Shown here: one piece after another, positions 11,522-29,963 of the stretch
Numbering within the stretch: the first letter of the stretch is position 1
Layout: every line of letters starts with the position of its first letter
DNA from: Castellaniella sp034675905
Lineage (GTDB): Bacteria > Pseudomonadota > Gammaproteobacteria > Burkholderiales > Burkholderiaceae_B
Direction: 5' to 3'
Assembly: GCF_034675905.1 (NCBI RefSeq)
Contig: NZ_JAUCCV010000010.1
Location: 682,001-746,000 of the forward strand
Length of the DNA stretch: 64,000 bases
Translations under genes and position numbers: made by a program
The notes under the pieces: generated by a model
Database searches by the model: none
Told to the model about the DNA's origin: nothing
The model's input: the letters and a program-made list of their open reading frames with translations, nothing else

Positions 11522-11568
11522 GGGGTTAATGAAAATCGATGCAAACCCGTAGCGTACCAAATCATGGG

Positions 11569-11606
11569 AAAAGGCCCGCTCCAGACGAATCTGGAACGGG
11601 CCTTTT
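11569..11606 (-). terminator. Terminator after rpoC
   Basis: A 10-bp stem (AAAAGGCCCG and complement) continues past one mismatch into a further 5-bp stem closing a short loop. The A and T arms give U runs in either direction, so it can stop rpoC transcription on the minus strand before aroE. Confidence 0.8.
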
Positions 11607-11627
11607 CAAGCAGCAGGATACAGCGGC

Positions 11628-19990
<8,363 letters not shown>

Positions 19991-20112
19991 GAGCACTCCG
20001 ACTCGAGGGTTGCTTAGGCCGTTAACCACGGCCATGGTTTACGACTCCTGAAAACCCGGCTCTGGGTGACGCCATCGAGGGCGTCGAACGCGGGTTTTCT
20101 GGAAACGCAAAA

Positions 20113-20141
20113 GCCCGGGAAGACTTGATGACTTCCCGGGC
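20113..20141 (-). terminator. rplL-rpoB attenuator hairpin
   Basis: A perfect 10-bp stem (GCCCGGGAAG and complement, 9-nt loop) is followed by TTTTGCGTTT on the transcript, just after the rplL stop. A second inverted repeat (GAAAACCCG and complement, 20050-20099) lies nearer rpoB. Partial termination here is known in E. coli and lowers rpoBC relative to L7/L12; the structure supports the same here. Confidence 0.75.
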
Positions 20142-20156
20142 GCAGCGATCAGGGTC

Positions 20157-20534
20157 TTACTTCAGTTCGACCTTGGCGCCGGCTTCTTCCAGCTTCTTCT
20201 TGGCGTCTTCGGCAGCAGCCTTGTCCACGCCTTCCTTGACGGGCTTCGGAGCGCCATCAACCAGGTCCTTGGCTTCTTTCAGACCCAGACCGGTGATTTC
20301 GCGAACAGCCTTGATGACGCTGACCTTGTTGGCGCCGACTTCGGCCAGAACGACCGTGAATTCGGTCTGCTCTTCAGCAGCAGCGGCACCGCCCGCAGCC
20401 GGGGCAGCAGCCACGGCGACGGCAGCGGCAGCAGCCGACACGCCAAATTTTTCTTCCATTTCCTTGATCAGCTCGGACAGTTCGAGCACGCTCATAGCGG
20501 CGATCGCGTCCAGGATTTCAGCTTTAGTTGCCAT
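20157..20534 (-). CDS. rplL: 50S ribosomal protein L7/L12
   Basis: A 125-residue stalk protein: N-terminal dimerisation helices, an Ala-rich hinge (residues 35-55) and the conserved C-terminal domain (GLGLKEAKDLVDGAPKPVKEG) that contacts translation factors. It lies between rplJ and rpoB, as expected. Confidence 0.98.
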   Translation of the reverse strand: MATKAEILDAIAAMSVLELSELIKEMEEKFGVSAAAAAVAVAAAPAAGGAAAAEEQTEFTVVLAEVGANKVSVIKAVREITGLGLKEAKDLVDGAPKPVKEGVDKAAAEDAKKKLEEAGAKVELK

Positions 20535-20607
20535 TTTTAGAACTCCAGATAATTAAATAAGCCAGGTTTGGTTGTCGCTGGTAACGGCGAAGACCCCAGC
20601 AGTCTGC

Positions 20608-21132
20608 TTACGCAGCCTGCTTTTGGTCGCGAACGGCCGCCAGGCCGCGCACGAACTTCGTGGGCACTTCGTTGAGCGTACGCACAAACTGAGCGATGGG
20701 CGCCTGCATGGTGCCCAGCAGCTTCGACAGCAATTCCTCGCGCGAGGGCATCGTGGCCAAGGCCTTGACGCCATCCTGGCTCAGCAGGCTGTTGGGCAAA
20801 GCCCCGCCTGTGATGACCAGTTTGTCGTTGGTTTTCGCGAAATCGGACAGGACCTTGGCGGCCGAGACCGGGTCAGTGCTGATCCCGTAGATCAGCGGAC
20901 CGGTCAGCTGTGACGACAACTCCTCGAAAGGGGTGCCGGACAGCGCGCGACGCACCAGCGTGTTTTTCAACACGCGCAGGTACACGCCCGATTCACGCGC
21001 AGTTTTGCGCAATACGGTTACGGAGGCGACGTCCAGACCACGATACTCGGCGACGATGATCGACTGGGCACGGCTGACTTCAGCGGTGACTTCCTCGATG
21101 ACCACCGCCTTTTCTTGGCGATTGAGACTCAT
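20608..21132 (-). CDS. rplJ: 50S ribosomal protein L10
   Basis: The 174-residue protein starts MSLNRQEKAVVIEEV and holds the L7/L12 stalk through its C-terminal helix. The 228-bp gap upstream is likely where L10 or the L10-L12 complex represses its own message, as in E. coli. It is followed by rplL after about 70 bp. Confidence 0.97.
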   Translation of the reverse strand: MSLNRQEKAVVIEEVTAEVSRAQSIIVAEYRGLDVASVTVLRKTARESGVYLRVLKNTLVRRALSGTPFEELSSQLTGPLIYGISTDPVSAAKVLSDFAKTNDKLVITGGALPNSLLSQDGVKALATMPSREELLSKLLGTMQAPIAQFVRTLNEVPTKFVRGLAAVRDQKQAA

Positions 21133-21360
21133 GGTTGAACACTCCTTCTAACGATGCCGGAGAGACCTCCGACATCAACCGAATGCGGCGCACCTGGTCG
21201 AGTTCATGAATGAATTCTTCCTGGACGCCGTCTACGCTGGATCCGGTATACAACCCGGGATTAAGCTAGCCTTCCGGTGTGGCATGGAAAGCTGGCTCCA
21301 GCGGTCTTTGACAGCAGCGCTTGGCCAAACGGCCAAGCACAGCCCAAAGTTCTATATGTC
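21133..21360 (-). promoter_or_regulatory. Leader region between rplA and rplJ
   Basis: No gene is seen in these 228 bp. A perfect 8-bp inverted repeat (GCTTGGCC with an AAAC loop, 21319-21338) sits just after rplA without a U tract. By family precedent this is where L10 autoregulates and where a second promoter may lie. I could not assign a convincing -35/-10 pair. Confidence 0.4.
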
Positions 21361-22056
21361 TTAGGCGGCCAACGAGGCCACTTCGACACGCGCCCCGCCA
21401 CCCATGGTGGAGGACACGGCAACCTTACGCAGATAAATACCCTTGGCCGCCGCGGGGCGAGCCTTGTTCAGGGCTTCAATCAGTGCGCCGAGATTGCTTT
21501 GCAGCTTTTCGACATCAAAGGATGCGCGACCGATCGTGGCGTGAATGATGCCGGCCTTGTCGGTGCGGTACTGCACCTGACCAGCCTTGGCGTTCTTCAC
21601 GGCGGTAGCGACGTCCGGCGTCACGGTGCCGACCTTGGGGTTCGGCATCAGGCCGCGAGGACCCAGCACCTGACCCAGGGCGCCGACGACACGCATGGTG
21701 TCGGGCGAGGCGATGACGATGTCAAAGTCGATGTTGCCTTCCTTGATGCTGGCGGCCAGATCGTCCATACCAACGATATCGGCGCCTGCAGCCTTGGCGG
21801 CTTCGGCTTTTTCGCCTTGGGCGAACACGGCGACACGAACGGACTTGCCGGTGCCGGCGGGCAACACGACCGAGCCGCGAACCAGCTGGTCGGATTTTTT
21901 CGGATCGATGCCCAGCTGCACGGCCACATCGATGGATTCATCGAACTTGGCGGTGGCGGTTTCCTTGACCAGCGCCAGGGCTTCGGTCACGGAATAGAGC
22001 TTGGTACGGTCGATTTTGGCAGCGATGGCTGCGGCGCGTTTGCTGATCTTTGCCAT
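21361..22056 (-). CDS. rplA: 50S ribosomal protein L1
   Basis: The 231-residue L1 contains KAGADIVGMDDL and the signature VLGPRGLMPNPKVGTVT. L1 forms the mobile L1 stalk and represses the L11-L1 operon in other bacteria. Its start lies two bases after the rplK stop. Confidence 0.98.
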   Translation of the reverse strand: MAKISKRAAAIAAKIDRTKLYSVTEALALVKETATAKFDESIDVAVQLGIDPKKSDQLVRGSVVLPAGTGKSVRVAVFAQGEKAEAAKAAGADIVGMDDLAASIKEGNIDFDIVIASPDTMRVVGALGQVLGPRGLMPNPKVGTVTPDVATAVKNAKAGQVQYRTDKAGIIHATIGRASFDVEKLQSNLGALIEALNKARPAAAKGIYLRKVAVSSTMGGGARVEVASLAA

Positions 22057-22058
22057 GA

Positions 22059-22493
22059 TTAGACCACTCCTTCCACGTCGATGCCCATGCTGCGGGCGCT
22101 ACCGGCAATGGTCCGGACAGCAGCGTCCAGGTCAGCCGCCGTCAGATCCGGTTCTTTGGTCTTGGCGATTTCTTCCGCCTGGGCGCGCGTCAGCTTGCCG
22201 ACCTTTTCGGAATTCGGGCGAGCCGAAGCCTTTTGGATACCCGCGGCCTTTTTGATCAGGATCGTGGCCGGCGGCGTCTTCATGATGAACGTGAAGCTCT
22301 TGTCGGCAAACGCGGTGATCACCACCGGAATCGGCAGACCAGGTTCCATGCCCTGAGTCTTGGCGTTGAACGCCTTGCAGAATTCCATGATGTTCAGACC
22401 GCGCTGACCCAGCGCCGGACCGATCGGGGGAGAGGGGTTGGCCTTACCAGCTGGCACTTGCAGCTTGATGAAGCCGACGATTTTCTTCGCCAT
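22059..22493 (-). CDS. rplK: 50S ribosomal protein L11
   Basis: A 144-residue L11 with the proline-rich N-terminal domain (QVPAGKANPSPPIGPALGQRG) that interacts with RelA and thiopeptide antibiotics, and a C-terminal rRNA-binding domain. It follows nusG after 166 bp that contain a GC-rich hairpin repeat. Confidence 0.98.
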   Translation of the reverse strand: MAKKIVGFIKLQVPAGKANPSPPIGPALGQRGLNIMEFCKAFNAKTQGMEPGLPIPVVITAFADKSFTFIMKTPPATILIKKAAGIQKASARPNSEKVGKLTRAQAEEIAKTKEPDLTAADLDAAVRTIAGSARSMGIDVEGVV

Positions 22494-22554
22494 GCAATGC
22501 TCCTGTCGGGTACTTGCGCCTGCTACAGAGGTAGGAGGCTCCCCGGGTTAATAA

Positions 22555-22597
22555 CGCCCCCACGCTGCGCCTTCGGCTTGCTGCCTCCGAGGGGGCG
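22555..22597 (-). repeat. GC-rich palindromic (REP-like) element between nusG and rplK
   Basis: CGCCCCC at 22555-22561 pairs with GGGGGCG at 22591-22597, enclosing an inner GCC-TTC-GGC hairpin. Similar C-rich/G-rich imperfect palindromes are common between genes in Burkholderiales. It may attenuate transcription between nusG and rplK or be a REP copy. A genome-wide search for the same unit would distinguish these. Confidence 0.45.
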
Positions 22598-22659
22598 CGT
22601 TTTGCCTTGGGGCGGCCCGGCGGCAAAACAACTGCCACGCGGTGCCTGGAGGTAAAAAA

Positions 22660-23193
22660 TCAGACCTTTTCGACCTGACTGAAATCCAGCTCGACCGGGG
22701 TGGCGCGACCAAAGATCGTGACCGACACGCGGACTTTGCTTTTTTCGTAGTTGACTTCTTCGACACTGCCGTTGAAGTCGGCAAACGGACCTTCTTTGAC
22801 GCGGACGGTTTCGCCCACTTCGAAGAGAACCTTGGGACGCGGTTTTTCCACGCCTTCTTCCATTTGCGACAGAATCTTTTCGACCTCGCGCTCGGAGATC
22901 GGCGCCGGCCGATTACCGGAACCACCCAGAAAGCCCGTCACCCGGTTGGTGCTTTTGACCAAGTGCCAGGTTTCGTCGGTCAATTCCATTTCGACCAGCA
23001 CGTAGCCGGGGAAAATCCGACGTTCGCTGATGGACTTGCGGCCATCCTTGATTTCGACGACTTCTTCGGAGGGAACCAGAATACGGCTGAAGGCGTCCTG
23101 AAGACCGGCGCGCTCGATGCGTTCGACCAGGGCCTTGTGGACGCTTTTTTCCATGCCTGAATAGACATGGACAACATACCAGCGTTTGCTCAT
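22660..23193 (-). CDS. nusG: Transcription termination/antitermination factor NusG
   Basis: The 177-residue protein has the NGN domain (MSKRWYVVHVYSGMEKSV; FPGYVLVEMELTDETWHLVK) and a C-terminal KOW domain (FEVGETVRVKEGPFADFNG). It binds RNA polymerase and couples it to S10 or Rho. It lies 14 bp downstream of secE. Confidence 0.98.
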   Translation of the reverse strand: MSKRWYVVHVYSGMEKSVHKALVERIERAGLQDAFSRILVPSEEVVEIKDGRKSISERRIFPGYVLVEMELTDETWHLVKSTNRVTGFLGGSGNRPAPISEREVEKILSQMEEGVEKPRPKVLFEVGETVRVKEGPFADFNGSVEEVNYEKSKVRVSVTIFGRATPVELDFSQVEKV

Positions 23194-23207
23194 GCGGATT
23201 TTGTTCC

Positions 23208-23588
23208 TTAGTTCCAGCCCAGCAGCAGGCCGTAGATGATCCAGCCCAGGAACTTGTCAGCCACCCAAAGCAGGACCCCCATGGCAACCACGAAGGCGAA
23301 CACAATCGCTGTCATGCGCGTGGTTTCCTGGCGCGACGGCCAAACGACGCGGCGGGTTTCGTTGTAAGATTCCCGGCTGAAGGCCAACGTACGACGGCCA
23401 GTGTCGCTGAACACAGCGATCACGGCGGCGACAATCAGACCTGCAATGAAAGCACCCACGCGAACGTAAGTCGGCTGCTCAACCAGCACCGAATACGCCA
23501 CGATACCCGCCGCAATGACGAGCACAGCCAGACCGAGCTTGATCCGATCGGCGGTTCGATTGACTGTTTCTACGTTCTGTTGCGACAT
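23208..23588 (-). CDS. secE: Preprotein translocase subunit SecE
   Basis: A 126-residue membrane protein with three predicted transmembrane segments: two near residues 18-60 and one near 95-120, after the conserved RESYNETRRVVWPSRQET helix. This is the three-helix form also found in E. coli (127 residues). It pairs with SecY in the translocon. Confidence 0.96.
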   Translation of the reverse strand: MSQQNVETVNRTADRIKLGLAVLVIAAGIVAYSVLVEQPTYVRVGAFIAGLIVAAVIAVFSDTGRRTLAFSRESYNETRRVVWPSRQETTRMTAIVFAFVVAMGVLLWVADKFLGWIIYGLLLGWN

Positions 23589-23628
23589 AATTCGGCGATA
23601 GGCACCGCCATAGCGGTGAAATGAGTAG

Positions 23629-23704
23629 TGGCAGGGGCAGAAGGAATCGAACCCTCAACCTTCGGTTTTGGAGACCGACGCTCTGCCAATTGAGCTATAC
23701 CCCT
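23629..23704 (-). tRNA. tRNA-Trp (CCA anticodon)
   Basis: The minus strand folds into a cloverleaf of 76 nt. The acceptor AGGGGTA pairs with TGCCCCT, the T arm contains GGTTCGATTCC, and the anticodon loop CTCCAAA gives CCA. The 3' CCA is encoded. It lies between tuf2 and secE, the conserved trpT position. Confidence 0.95.
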
Positions 23705-23711
23705 AGACCTA

Positions 23712-23743
23712 AAAACGATGGTGCGTTACCGCACCGTCGTTTT
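23712..23743 (-). terminator. Terminator after tuf2
   Basis: A 14-bp stem with one G-U wobble closes a 4-nt loop and is followed by five T residues on the minus strand. It lies between the tuf2 stop and tRNA-Trp. It should separate the tRNA-tuf2 unit from the tRNA-Trp-secE unit, at least partly. Confidence 0.8.
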
Positions 23744-23785
23744 CAAAGACGTGTGGCGGGCGGCCAGCCCACCATTGTACATCAA

Positions 23786-24976
<1,191 letters not shown>

Positions 24977-25018
24977 GGCTGACTCCTGAAAGGGAATGAG
25001 AGCTGGTCTAAAAATCTG

Positions 25019-25093
<75 letters not shown>

Positions 25094-25126
25094 GGTATTC
25101 ATATTTTTCTGTCAGACGGCACCCAC

Positions 25127-25200
25127 TGGAGCGGGTGAAGGGAATCGAACCCTCGTCGTAAGCTTGGAAGGCTTCTGCTCTACCATTGAGCTACACCCGC
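25127..25200 (-). tRNA. tRNA-Gly (TCC anticodon)
   Basis: A 74-nt cloverleaf on the minus strand: acceptor GCGGGTG pairs with CACCCGC, anticodon loop CTTCCAA gives TCC, T arm GGGTTCGATTCCC, encoded CCA. It lies in the Tyr-Gly-Thr cluster before tuf2. Confidence 0.95.
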
Positions 25201-25253
25201 GATTCGGTTTCCCTGCTGACAGTGTCTTCTGTTTACACAGAAAACAGTTCGCT

Positions 25254-25340
25254 TGGTGGTGGGAGTTGGATTCGAACCAACGTAGGCGCAAGGCCAACAG
25301 ATTTACAGTCTGCCCCCTTTAACCACTCGGGCACCCCACC
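25254..25340 (-). tRNA. tRNA-Tyr (GTA anticodon)
   Basis: An 87-nt class II tRNA with a long variable arm on the minus strand. The anticodon loop CTGTAAA gives GTA, the T arm contains GGTTCGAATCC, and CCA is encoded. It is first in the tRNA-tuf2 unit, directly behind a near-consensus promoter. Confidence 0.95.
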
Positions 25341-25354
25341 GAAGCGAATCACGG

Positions 25355-25383
25355 ATTATGAAGATATTCTTTTTGCTTGTCAA
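25355..25383 (-). promoter_or_regulatory. Sigma-70 promoter of the tRNA-tuf2 operon
   Basis: On the minus strand a perfect -35 TTGACA (25378-25383) is followed by a 17-bp spacer and the -10 CATAAT (25355-25360, 5/6). The -10 ends 14 bp before the mature 5' end of tRNA-Tyr. This is the clearest housekeeping promoter in the window. Confidence 0.85.
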
Positions 25384-25427
25384 GCCAGGTGGGGATCAGA
25401 TAGTAAGGCCGTTGTTCAGCCGACCAT

Positions 25428-26369
25428 TCAGGCGCTCTGATCCTGTTCAGTCAGCACCTGCCCCAGGCCCTGGCGTTCCAACAGCGCATCCAGATGCGCC
25501 CAGTCGGAAAACTCGATCACCAGCTGGCCGCCCTTGCGGGCGCCGGACTTGATCCGCACGCGGGTCGCCAGATGATCGGACAGCGCTTTTTCCAGACGGC
25601 CCAGATCGCCCGTACCCGGCTTGGGATCCGCCTTGGCCGCCCGCCCGGAAGGGGTGATGACCGCTTCGTCTTCCTCGCGCAATGCCCGGGCGACGCGTTT
25701 TTCGGTTTCACGCACCGACAGGCGGCGGGCAACGACTTCGTGGGCCAGCAGAATCTGGCGGGCGGCGTCCGTCGCCAACAAGGCGCGGGCATGCCCCATG
25801 TCGATATCGCCGGCCAGCAGCATGGTCTGCACCGGTTCGGCCAGATTCAACAGGCGCAACAGATTGCTGGTAGCGGACCGCGAGCGGCCGATCGCTGTTG
25901 CCGCCTGTTCATGCGTCAGGCCGAATTCATCCAGCAGCCGCCGCACGCCATGGGCTTCTTCCAGAGGATTGAGGTCTTCGCGCTGGATATTTTCAATCAA
26001 CGCCATGGCGGCGGCATTTTCGTCGGCCACCTGACGCACCAACACCGGGATTTCCTTCAGGCCGGCGATCTGGGCGGCGCGAAAACGCCGCTCGCCGGCG
26101 ATGATTTCATACTGCCCTGCTTCCGATTCCAATGGCCGCACCAGGATCGGCTGCATGATGCCCTGGGCGCGGATCGAATCCGCCAGGTCGTTGAGCGCCC
26201 CTTCGTCCATACGGGTGCGAGGCTGATACCGGCCGGCCCGCAAAACAGCGACAGGCAGATGGCTGGGGGCATCGGACGACACGGAATTGCCGACGGCATT
26301 CAGAGCGCCGCTATCTGCTCCCAACAGAGCATCCAGGCCGCGACCCAGTCCTTTTTTTCGAGTTGCCAT
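25428..26369 (-). CDS. parB: Chromosome partitioning protein ParB
   Basis: The start is MATRKKGLGRGLDALLG (26369, 313 residues), the typical ParB N-terminus; a longer frame extends over parA and is not real. The CTP-binding ParB/Srx motif (GERRFRAAQIAG) and the HTH (THEQAATAIGRSRSATSNLLRLL) are present, with a C-terminal dimerisation region. ParB loads at parS, three copies of which lie about 3.5 kb upstream, before mnmG. Confidence 0.96.
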   Translation of the reverse strand: MATRKKGLGRGLDALLGADSGALNAVGNSVSSDAPSHLPVAVLRAGRYQPRTRMDEGALNDLADSIRAQGIMQPILVRPLESEAGQYEIIAGERRFRAAQIAGLKEIPVLVRQVADENAAAMALIENIQREDLNPLEEAHGVRRLLDEFGLTHEQAATAIGRSRSATSNLLRLLNLAEPVQTMLLAGDIDMGHARALLATDAARQILLAHEVVARRLSVRETEKRVARALREEDEAVITPSGRAAKADPKPGTGDLGRLEKALSDHLATRVRIKSGARKGGQLVIEFSDWAHLDALLERQGLGQVLTEQDQSA

Positions 26370-26401
26370 GGAAAGATCCTTTTCAGTGTGACGGAGCCCG
26401 A

Positions 26402-27211
26402 TCAGGCAGCGCGGCGAATGCGCCCGCCGACGCGGCGGATCAGTTCTTCGCCGAATTCCAGATAGGCCTTGGCCCCGCGGGAGGATTTGTCGTAGACCAC
26501 CCCTGGCATGCCATGGCTGGGGGCTTCGGCCAGACGCACGTTGCGCGGCACGACGGTTTTGAATACTTTGTCGCCGAAATGCGATTCCAACTGTTCCGAT
26601 ACCTGCTGCTGCAACGTGACCCGGGCGTCGAACATGACGCGCAGCAAACCGATCAATTCCAGCGCCGGATTCAGATTTCGATACACGCGCTTGATGGTAT
26701 TGACCAGGTCGGACAGGCCTTCGAGTGCAAAATATTCGCACTGCATCGGAATGATGACGCCATGCGCGCCCGCCAGGCCATTGAGCGTCAGCAGCGATAA
26801 GGTCGGCGGACAATCGATCAGGATGAAGTCGTAGTCCTGAGCAACCTGCGCTAACGCCAGCTTCAGCTGGGTTTCCCGGTTGTCCATCCCGACCAAGTCG
26901 ATTTCAGCGCCGGACAGTTCCCGATTGGACGGCAGCACGTCGTAGTTGCCGGATTCCGACCGAATGCGCGCGTCTGCAACCCCGGTCTCGCCAATCAAGA
27001 CCTGGTATAGATTGACCGTTGCGCCGTTCTTGTCGATACCGCTGCCCATGGTCGCATTGCCCTGGGGATCCAGATCCACCAACAGCACGCGCTGCCCATG
27101 CAAAGCCAAAGCTGCAGCCAGATTGATGGCGGTCGTGGTCTTGCCCACACCGCCCTTTTGGTTGGCGATACAAAAGATACGGGCGACGGGTTTCTGGCTA
27201 TCGACAGTCAT
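26402..27211 (-). CDS. parA: Chromosome partitioning ATPase ParA
   Basis: A 269-residue Soj-type ParA with the deviant Walker A KGGVGKTT near residue 20, Walker A prime DLDPQGNAT and Walker B FILIDCPP. It lacks an N-terminal HTH, as chromosomal ParA proteins do. It drives ParB-parS movement. It overlaps rsmG by 14 bp and precedes parB by about 30 bp. Confidence 0.96.
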   Translation of the reverse strand: MTVDSQKPVARIFCIANQKGGVGKTTTAINLAAALALHGQRVLLVDLDPQGNATMGSGIDKNGATVNLYQVLIGETGVADARIRSESGNYDVLPSNRELSGAEIDLVGMDNRETQLKLALAQVAQDYDFILIDCPPTLSLLTLNGLAGAHGVIIPMQCEYFALEGLSDLVNTIKRVYRNLNPALELIGLLRVMFDARVTLQQQVSEQLESHFGDKVFKTVVPRNVRLAEAPSHGMPGVVYDKSSRGAKAYLEFGEELIRRVGGRIRRAA

Positions 27212-27875
27212 GAGGTTCCTTCAATCCGAGTTCCAGCAGGCAGCGTTGCGCATCCATTCCTGGTACATGCAACGCCACCCAAGACTTCACGGCCCAGTCG
27301 GTGGCCGATTCCAGGGCCTGGCTTTCTTCGTGCGGATACTGGCCCTTCATGGCCAGCATCACTCCCTGAGGCGCCCGATGATGCCCTGCGACCCGAACAA
27401 AATCACCGAGCGAGGCAAAGGCGCGGGAAATCACGACATCAGCCTGCAGACTATCCAGGGATTCAATCCTGCCATGGACAGCCTGTACGTTTTTCAGACC
27501 CAACACCCCGGCTGCCTGACGGACAAAGGCTGTTTTCTTGCCCACGGCGTCCACACAGAAGATCGTCCAATCCGGCTGGCAAATGCCCAGAATGATACCC
27601 GGTAAACCTGCGCCAGACCCCATATCCGCGACCCGGAGATCCCGCCCGTTTTGACGGCTGCGCAGTTCCGGCACGACCGCCAGGCTGTCAAAGACATGCT
27701 GCACCAACATATCCGCAGGGTCGCGCACAGCCGTCAGGTTGTAAGCCTTGTTCCAATGATGCAGCTGCTGCAGGTAAGCCAACAATACATCCGCTCGGTC
27801 CAGATCCTGAGACATGCCCAGGGATTGCAGCGCGGCGGCCAGACTGTCCTTGAACGAGGGAAAGTCCGGCTTCAT
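27198..27875 (-). CDS. rsmG: 16S rRNA m7G527 methyltransferase RsmG
   Basis: A 225-residue SAM enzyme with the motif VADMGSGAGLPG around residue 80 and the RsmG core (HVFDSLAVV; VISRAFASL). It methylates G527 of 16S rRNA. Its start overlaps the mnmG stop (ATGA) and its end overlaps parA, so the four genes form one unit. Confidence 0.95.
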   Translation of the reverse strand: MKPDFPSFKDSLAAALQSLGMSQDLDRADVLLAYLQQLHHWNKAYNLTAVRDPADMLVQHVFDSLAVVPELRSRQNGRDLRVADMGSGAGLPGIILGICQPDWTIFCVDAVGKKTAFVRQAAGVLGLKNVQAVHGRIESLDSLQADVVISRAFASLGDFVRVAGHHRAPQGVMLAMKGQYPHEESQALESATDWAVKSWVALHVPGMDAQRCLLELGLKEPHDCR

Positions 27876-29788
27876 GCTGCTTTCGGGCGTCGCTGGGCCC
27901 GTTTCAGATGCACCAGCAGCAGAGAGATCGCAGCCGGCGTCACGCCTGACACCCGGCCGGCCTGACCAACTGTCGCAGGCTGGGAGGTCTTCAGCCGCTG
28001 ACGAACCTCGGTGGACAGACCGGGGATCAATTCATAATCGAAGTCATCCGGAATCGGCTGATTTTCCTGCGCACGCTGGCGATCGATTTCCAGGCGCTGG
28101 CGTTCTACGTAGCCGGCATACTTCACCTGGATGCCCAATTGCTCGATCTGATCGGCTTGCGCCAATCCTGGGCCGGCCAGCACTGCGCCATCGGCATCAC
28201 AAAGCGACATGAGCTGCTGATAATTCACATCCGGCCGCTTCAGCAGATCCAGCAGGCTGGGATGCCGATCCTGATGCAGCAGGGAAAGCTGTTCACGATC
28301 ATGGGCGCCCAGAACGACCGGATTGATCCGTGTTTCTTGCAGGCGCTGGATCTCAGCCGCAACGGCATCGCGCTTGCGACTGAAGGCATCCCAGCGCACA
28401 TCATCAACCAGACCCAACTGTCGACCTATTTCCGTCAGGCGTTGATCGGCATTGTCTTCACGCAGGCTCAGCCGGTACTCCGCACGCGACGTAAACATTC
28501 TGTAAGGTTCTGTAACACCTTGAGTAACAAGATCGTCCACCAAAACACCTAGATAGGCCTCTTGGCGCGGCACGATCCAAGGATCCTGTCCTCGGCATCG
28601 CAACGCAGCGTTGGCTCCTGCCAACAGGCCTTGTGCAGCAGCTTCTTCGTACCCCGTCGTCCCGTTGATCTGGCCTGCAAAAAACAGATTGTGGATTGCC
28701 TTGGTCTCTAACCAGGCATGCAGATGCCGGGGATCAAAATAATCGTATTCGATCGCATAGCCCGGGCGCATGATCTGCGCGTTTTCCAAACCAGGCAAGC
28801 TTCTGACCAAAGCATATTGAATATCAAAAGGCAAGCTGGTCGAGATTCCGTTTGGATAAATTTCGCATGACGATGCCCCTTCTGGTTCCAAAAAAACCTG
28901 ATGACTGGCCTTATCTGCAAAGCGATGAATCTTGTCTTCTATCGACGGACAGTACCTCGGACCAATTCCCTCTATGGTTCCCTGATCGCTATACATGGGT
29001 GACCGATCCAAGCCGGATCGCACGATTTCATGGGATCGCTCGGTCGTATGGGTGATCCAGCACGGCACCTGCTCCGGGTGCATATCTGCATTACCCAAAA
29101 ATGAAAATACAGGCACAGGGTCCAGATCCCCAGGCTGCACATCCGTCTTTGAAAAATCAATTGTCTTGGCGTCAATCCGCGGAGGTGTACCCGTTTTTAA
29201 GCGCCCTTGCGGCAGGTTCAACTCTTTAAGCCGGTGACCCAAGCTGGTAGCCGGGGGATCCCCGGCTCGACCGGCTGCATAGTGAGACAAACCCACATGC
29301 ATAAGACCATTCAAAAAAGTTCCGGCTGTCAGCACAACGGTCTTGGCACGAAAAACCAAACCAATTTGCGTTTTTGCACCCACCACCCGATCACCTTCCA
29401 AAACCAAATCATCTACTGACTGTTGGAAAATCATCAAGTTCTGCTGCGCTTGCAGCAGCATGCGAATAGACCGGCGATAAAGAGAACGATCAGCTTGCGC
29501 TCGTGTCGCACGGACTGCAGGCCCCTTTGAACGATTCAGAATTCTAAACTGGATACCCGCACAATCTGTTGCCAGCGCCATCGCCCCGCCCAAGGCATCG
29601 ACTTCTTTGACTAGATGCCCTTTACCAATCCCACCAATGGACGGATTACAGGACATCTGGCCCAAGGTATCCATATTATGGGTCAATAAAAGAGTACCAG
29701 CACCCATACGGGCGGCTGCCAATGCAGCTTCAGTCCCCGCATGGCCGCCGCCGATGACGAGAACATCAAATTCTTTGGAGTAATTCAT
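27872..29788 (-). CDS. mnmG: tRNA uridine-5-carboxymethylaminomethyl modification enzyme MnmG
   Basis: The 638-residue FAD protein, with MnmE, modifies the wobble uridine of certain tRNAs. The start MNYSKEFDVLVIGGGHAGTEAAL (29788) gives the standard N-terminal FAD-binding fold; a further in-frame ATG at 29830 lacks support, and neither has a strong Shine-Dalgarno. CNPSIGGIGKGHLVKE and the C-terminal KYAGYVERQ segment are typical. The 5' half is visibly lower in GC than genes further left. Confidence 0.95.
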   Translation of the reverse strand: MNYSKEFDVLVIGGGHAGTEAALAAARMGAGTLLLTHNMDTLGQMSCNPSIGGIGKGHLVKEVDALGGAMALATDCAGIQFRILNRSKGPAVRATRAQADRSLYRRSIRMLLQAQQNLMIFQQSVDDLVLEGDRVVGAKTQIGLVFRAKTVVLTAGTFLNGLMHVGLSHYAAGRAGDPPATSLGHRLKELNLPQGRLKTGTPPRIDAKTIDFSKTDVQPGDLDPVPVFSFLGNADMHPEQVPCWITHTTERSHEIVRSGLDRSPMYSDQGTIEGIGPRYCPSIEDKIHRFADKASHQVFLEPEGASSCEIYPNGISTSLPFDIQYALVRSLPGLENAQIMRPGYAIEYDYFDPRHLHAWLETKAIHNLFFAGQINGTTGYEEAAAQGLLAGANAALRCRGQDPWIVPRQEAYLGVLVDDLVTQGVTEPYRMFTSRAEYRLSLREDNADQRLTEIGRQLGLVDDVRWDAFSRKRDAVAAEIQRLQETRINPVVLGAHDREQLSLLHQDRHPSLLDLLKRPDVNYQQLMSLCDADGAVLAGPGLAQADQIEQLGIQVKYAGYVERQRLEIDRQRAQENQPIPDDFDYELIPGLSTEVRQRLKTSQPATVGQAGRVSGVTPAAISLLLVHLKRAQRRPKAA

Positions 29789-29848
29789 GGGAAAGGATGG
29801 ATGAGATTCAAGGACATTATACGTCCTCATCCATTGATAAACGATGAT

Positions 29849-29864
29849 TGTTTCACGTGGAACA
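29849..29864. promoter_or_regulatory. parS site 1
   Basis: TGTTTCACGTGGAACA is an exact match to the widely conserved chromosomal ParB-binding consensus. It lies 61 bp upstream of the mnmG start. Confidence 0.93.
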
Positions 29865-29907
29865 ACTTTACATTGACTTGTTCCGCAATCCTCAACTCAC
29901 TCATTTA

Positions 29908-29923
29908 TGTTTCACGTGAAACA
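29908..29923. promoter_or_regulatory. parS site 2 inside a 30-bp perfect palindrome
   Basis: TGTTTCACGTGAAACA is a perfect dyad. The symmetry continues outward for a total of 30 bp (29901-29930) without a mismatch. The longer palindrome could also act as a transcription factor site or cruciform; that is inference. Confidence 0.92.
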
Positions 29924-29963
29924 TAAATGAATTTCCAAAAGCTTCCCAAATTCTCGACCCTGA

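Noticed and set aside
22555..22597. Strong Rho-independent terminator after nusG
   Set aside because: The hairpin is GC-rich but has no adjacent U run, and rplK is normally co-transcribed or has its own promoter. It is kept as a REP-like repeat.
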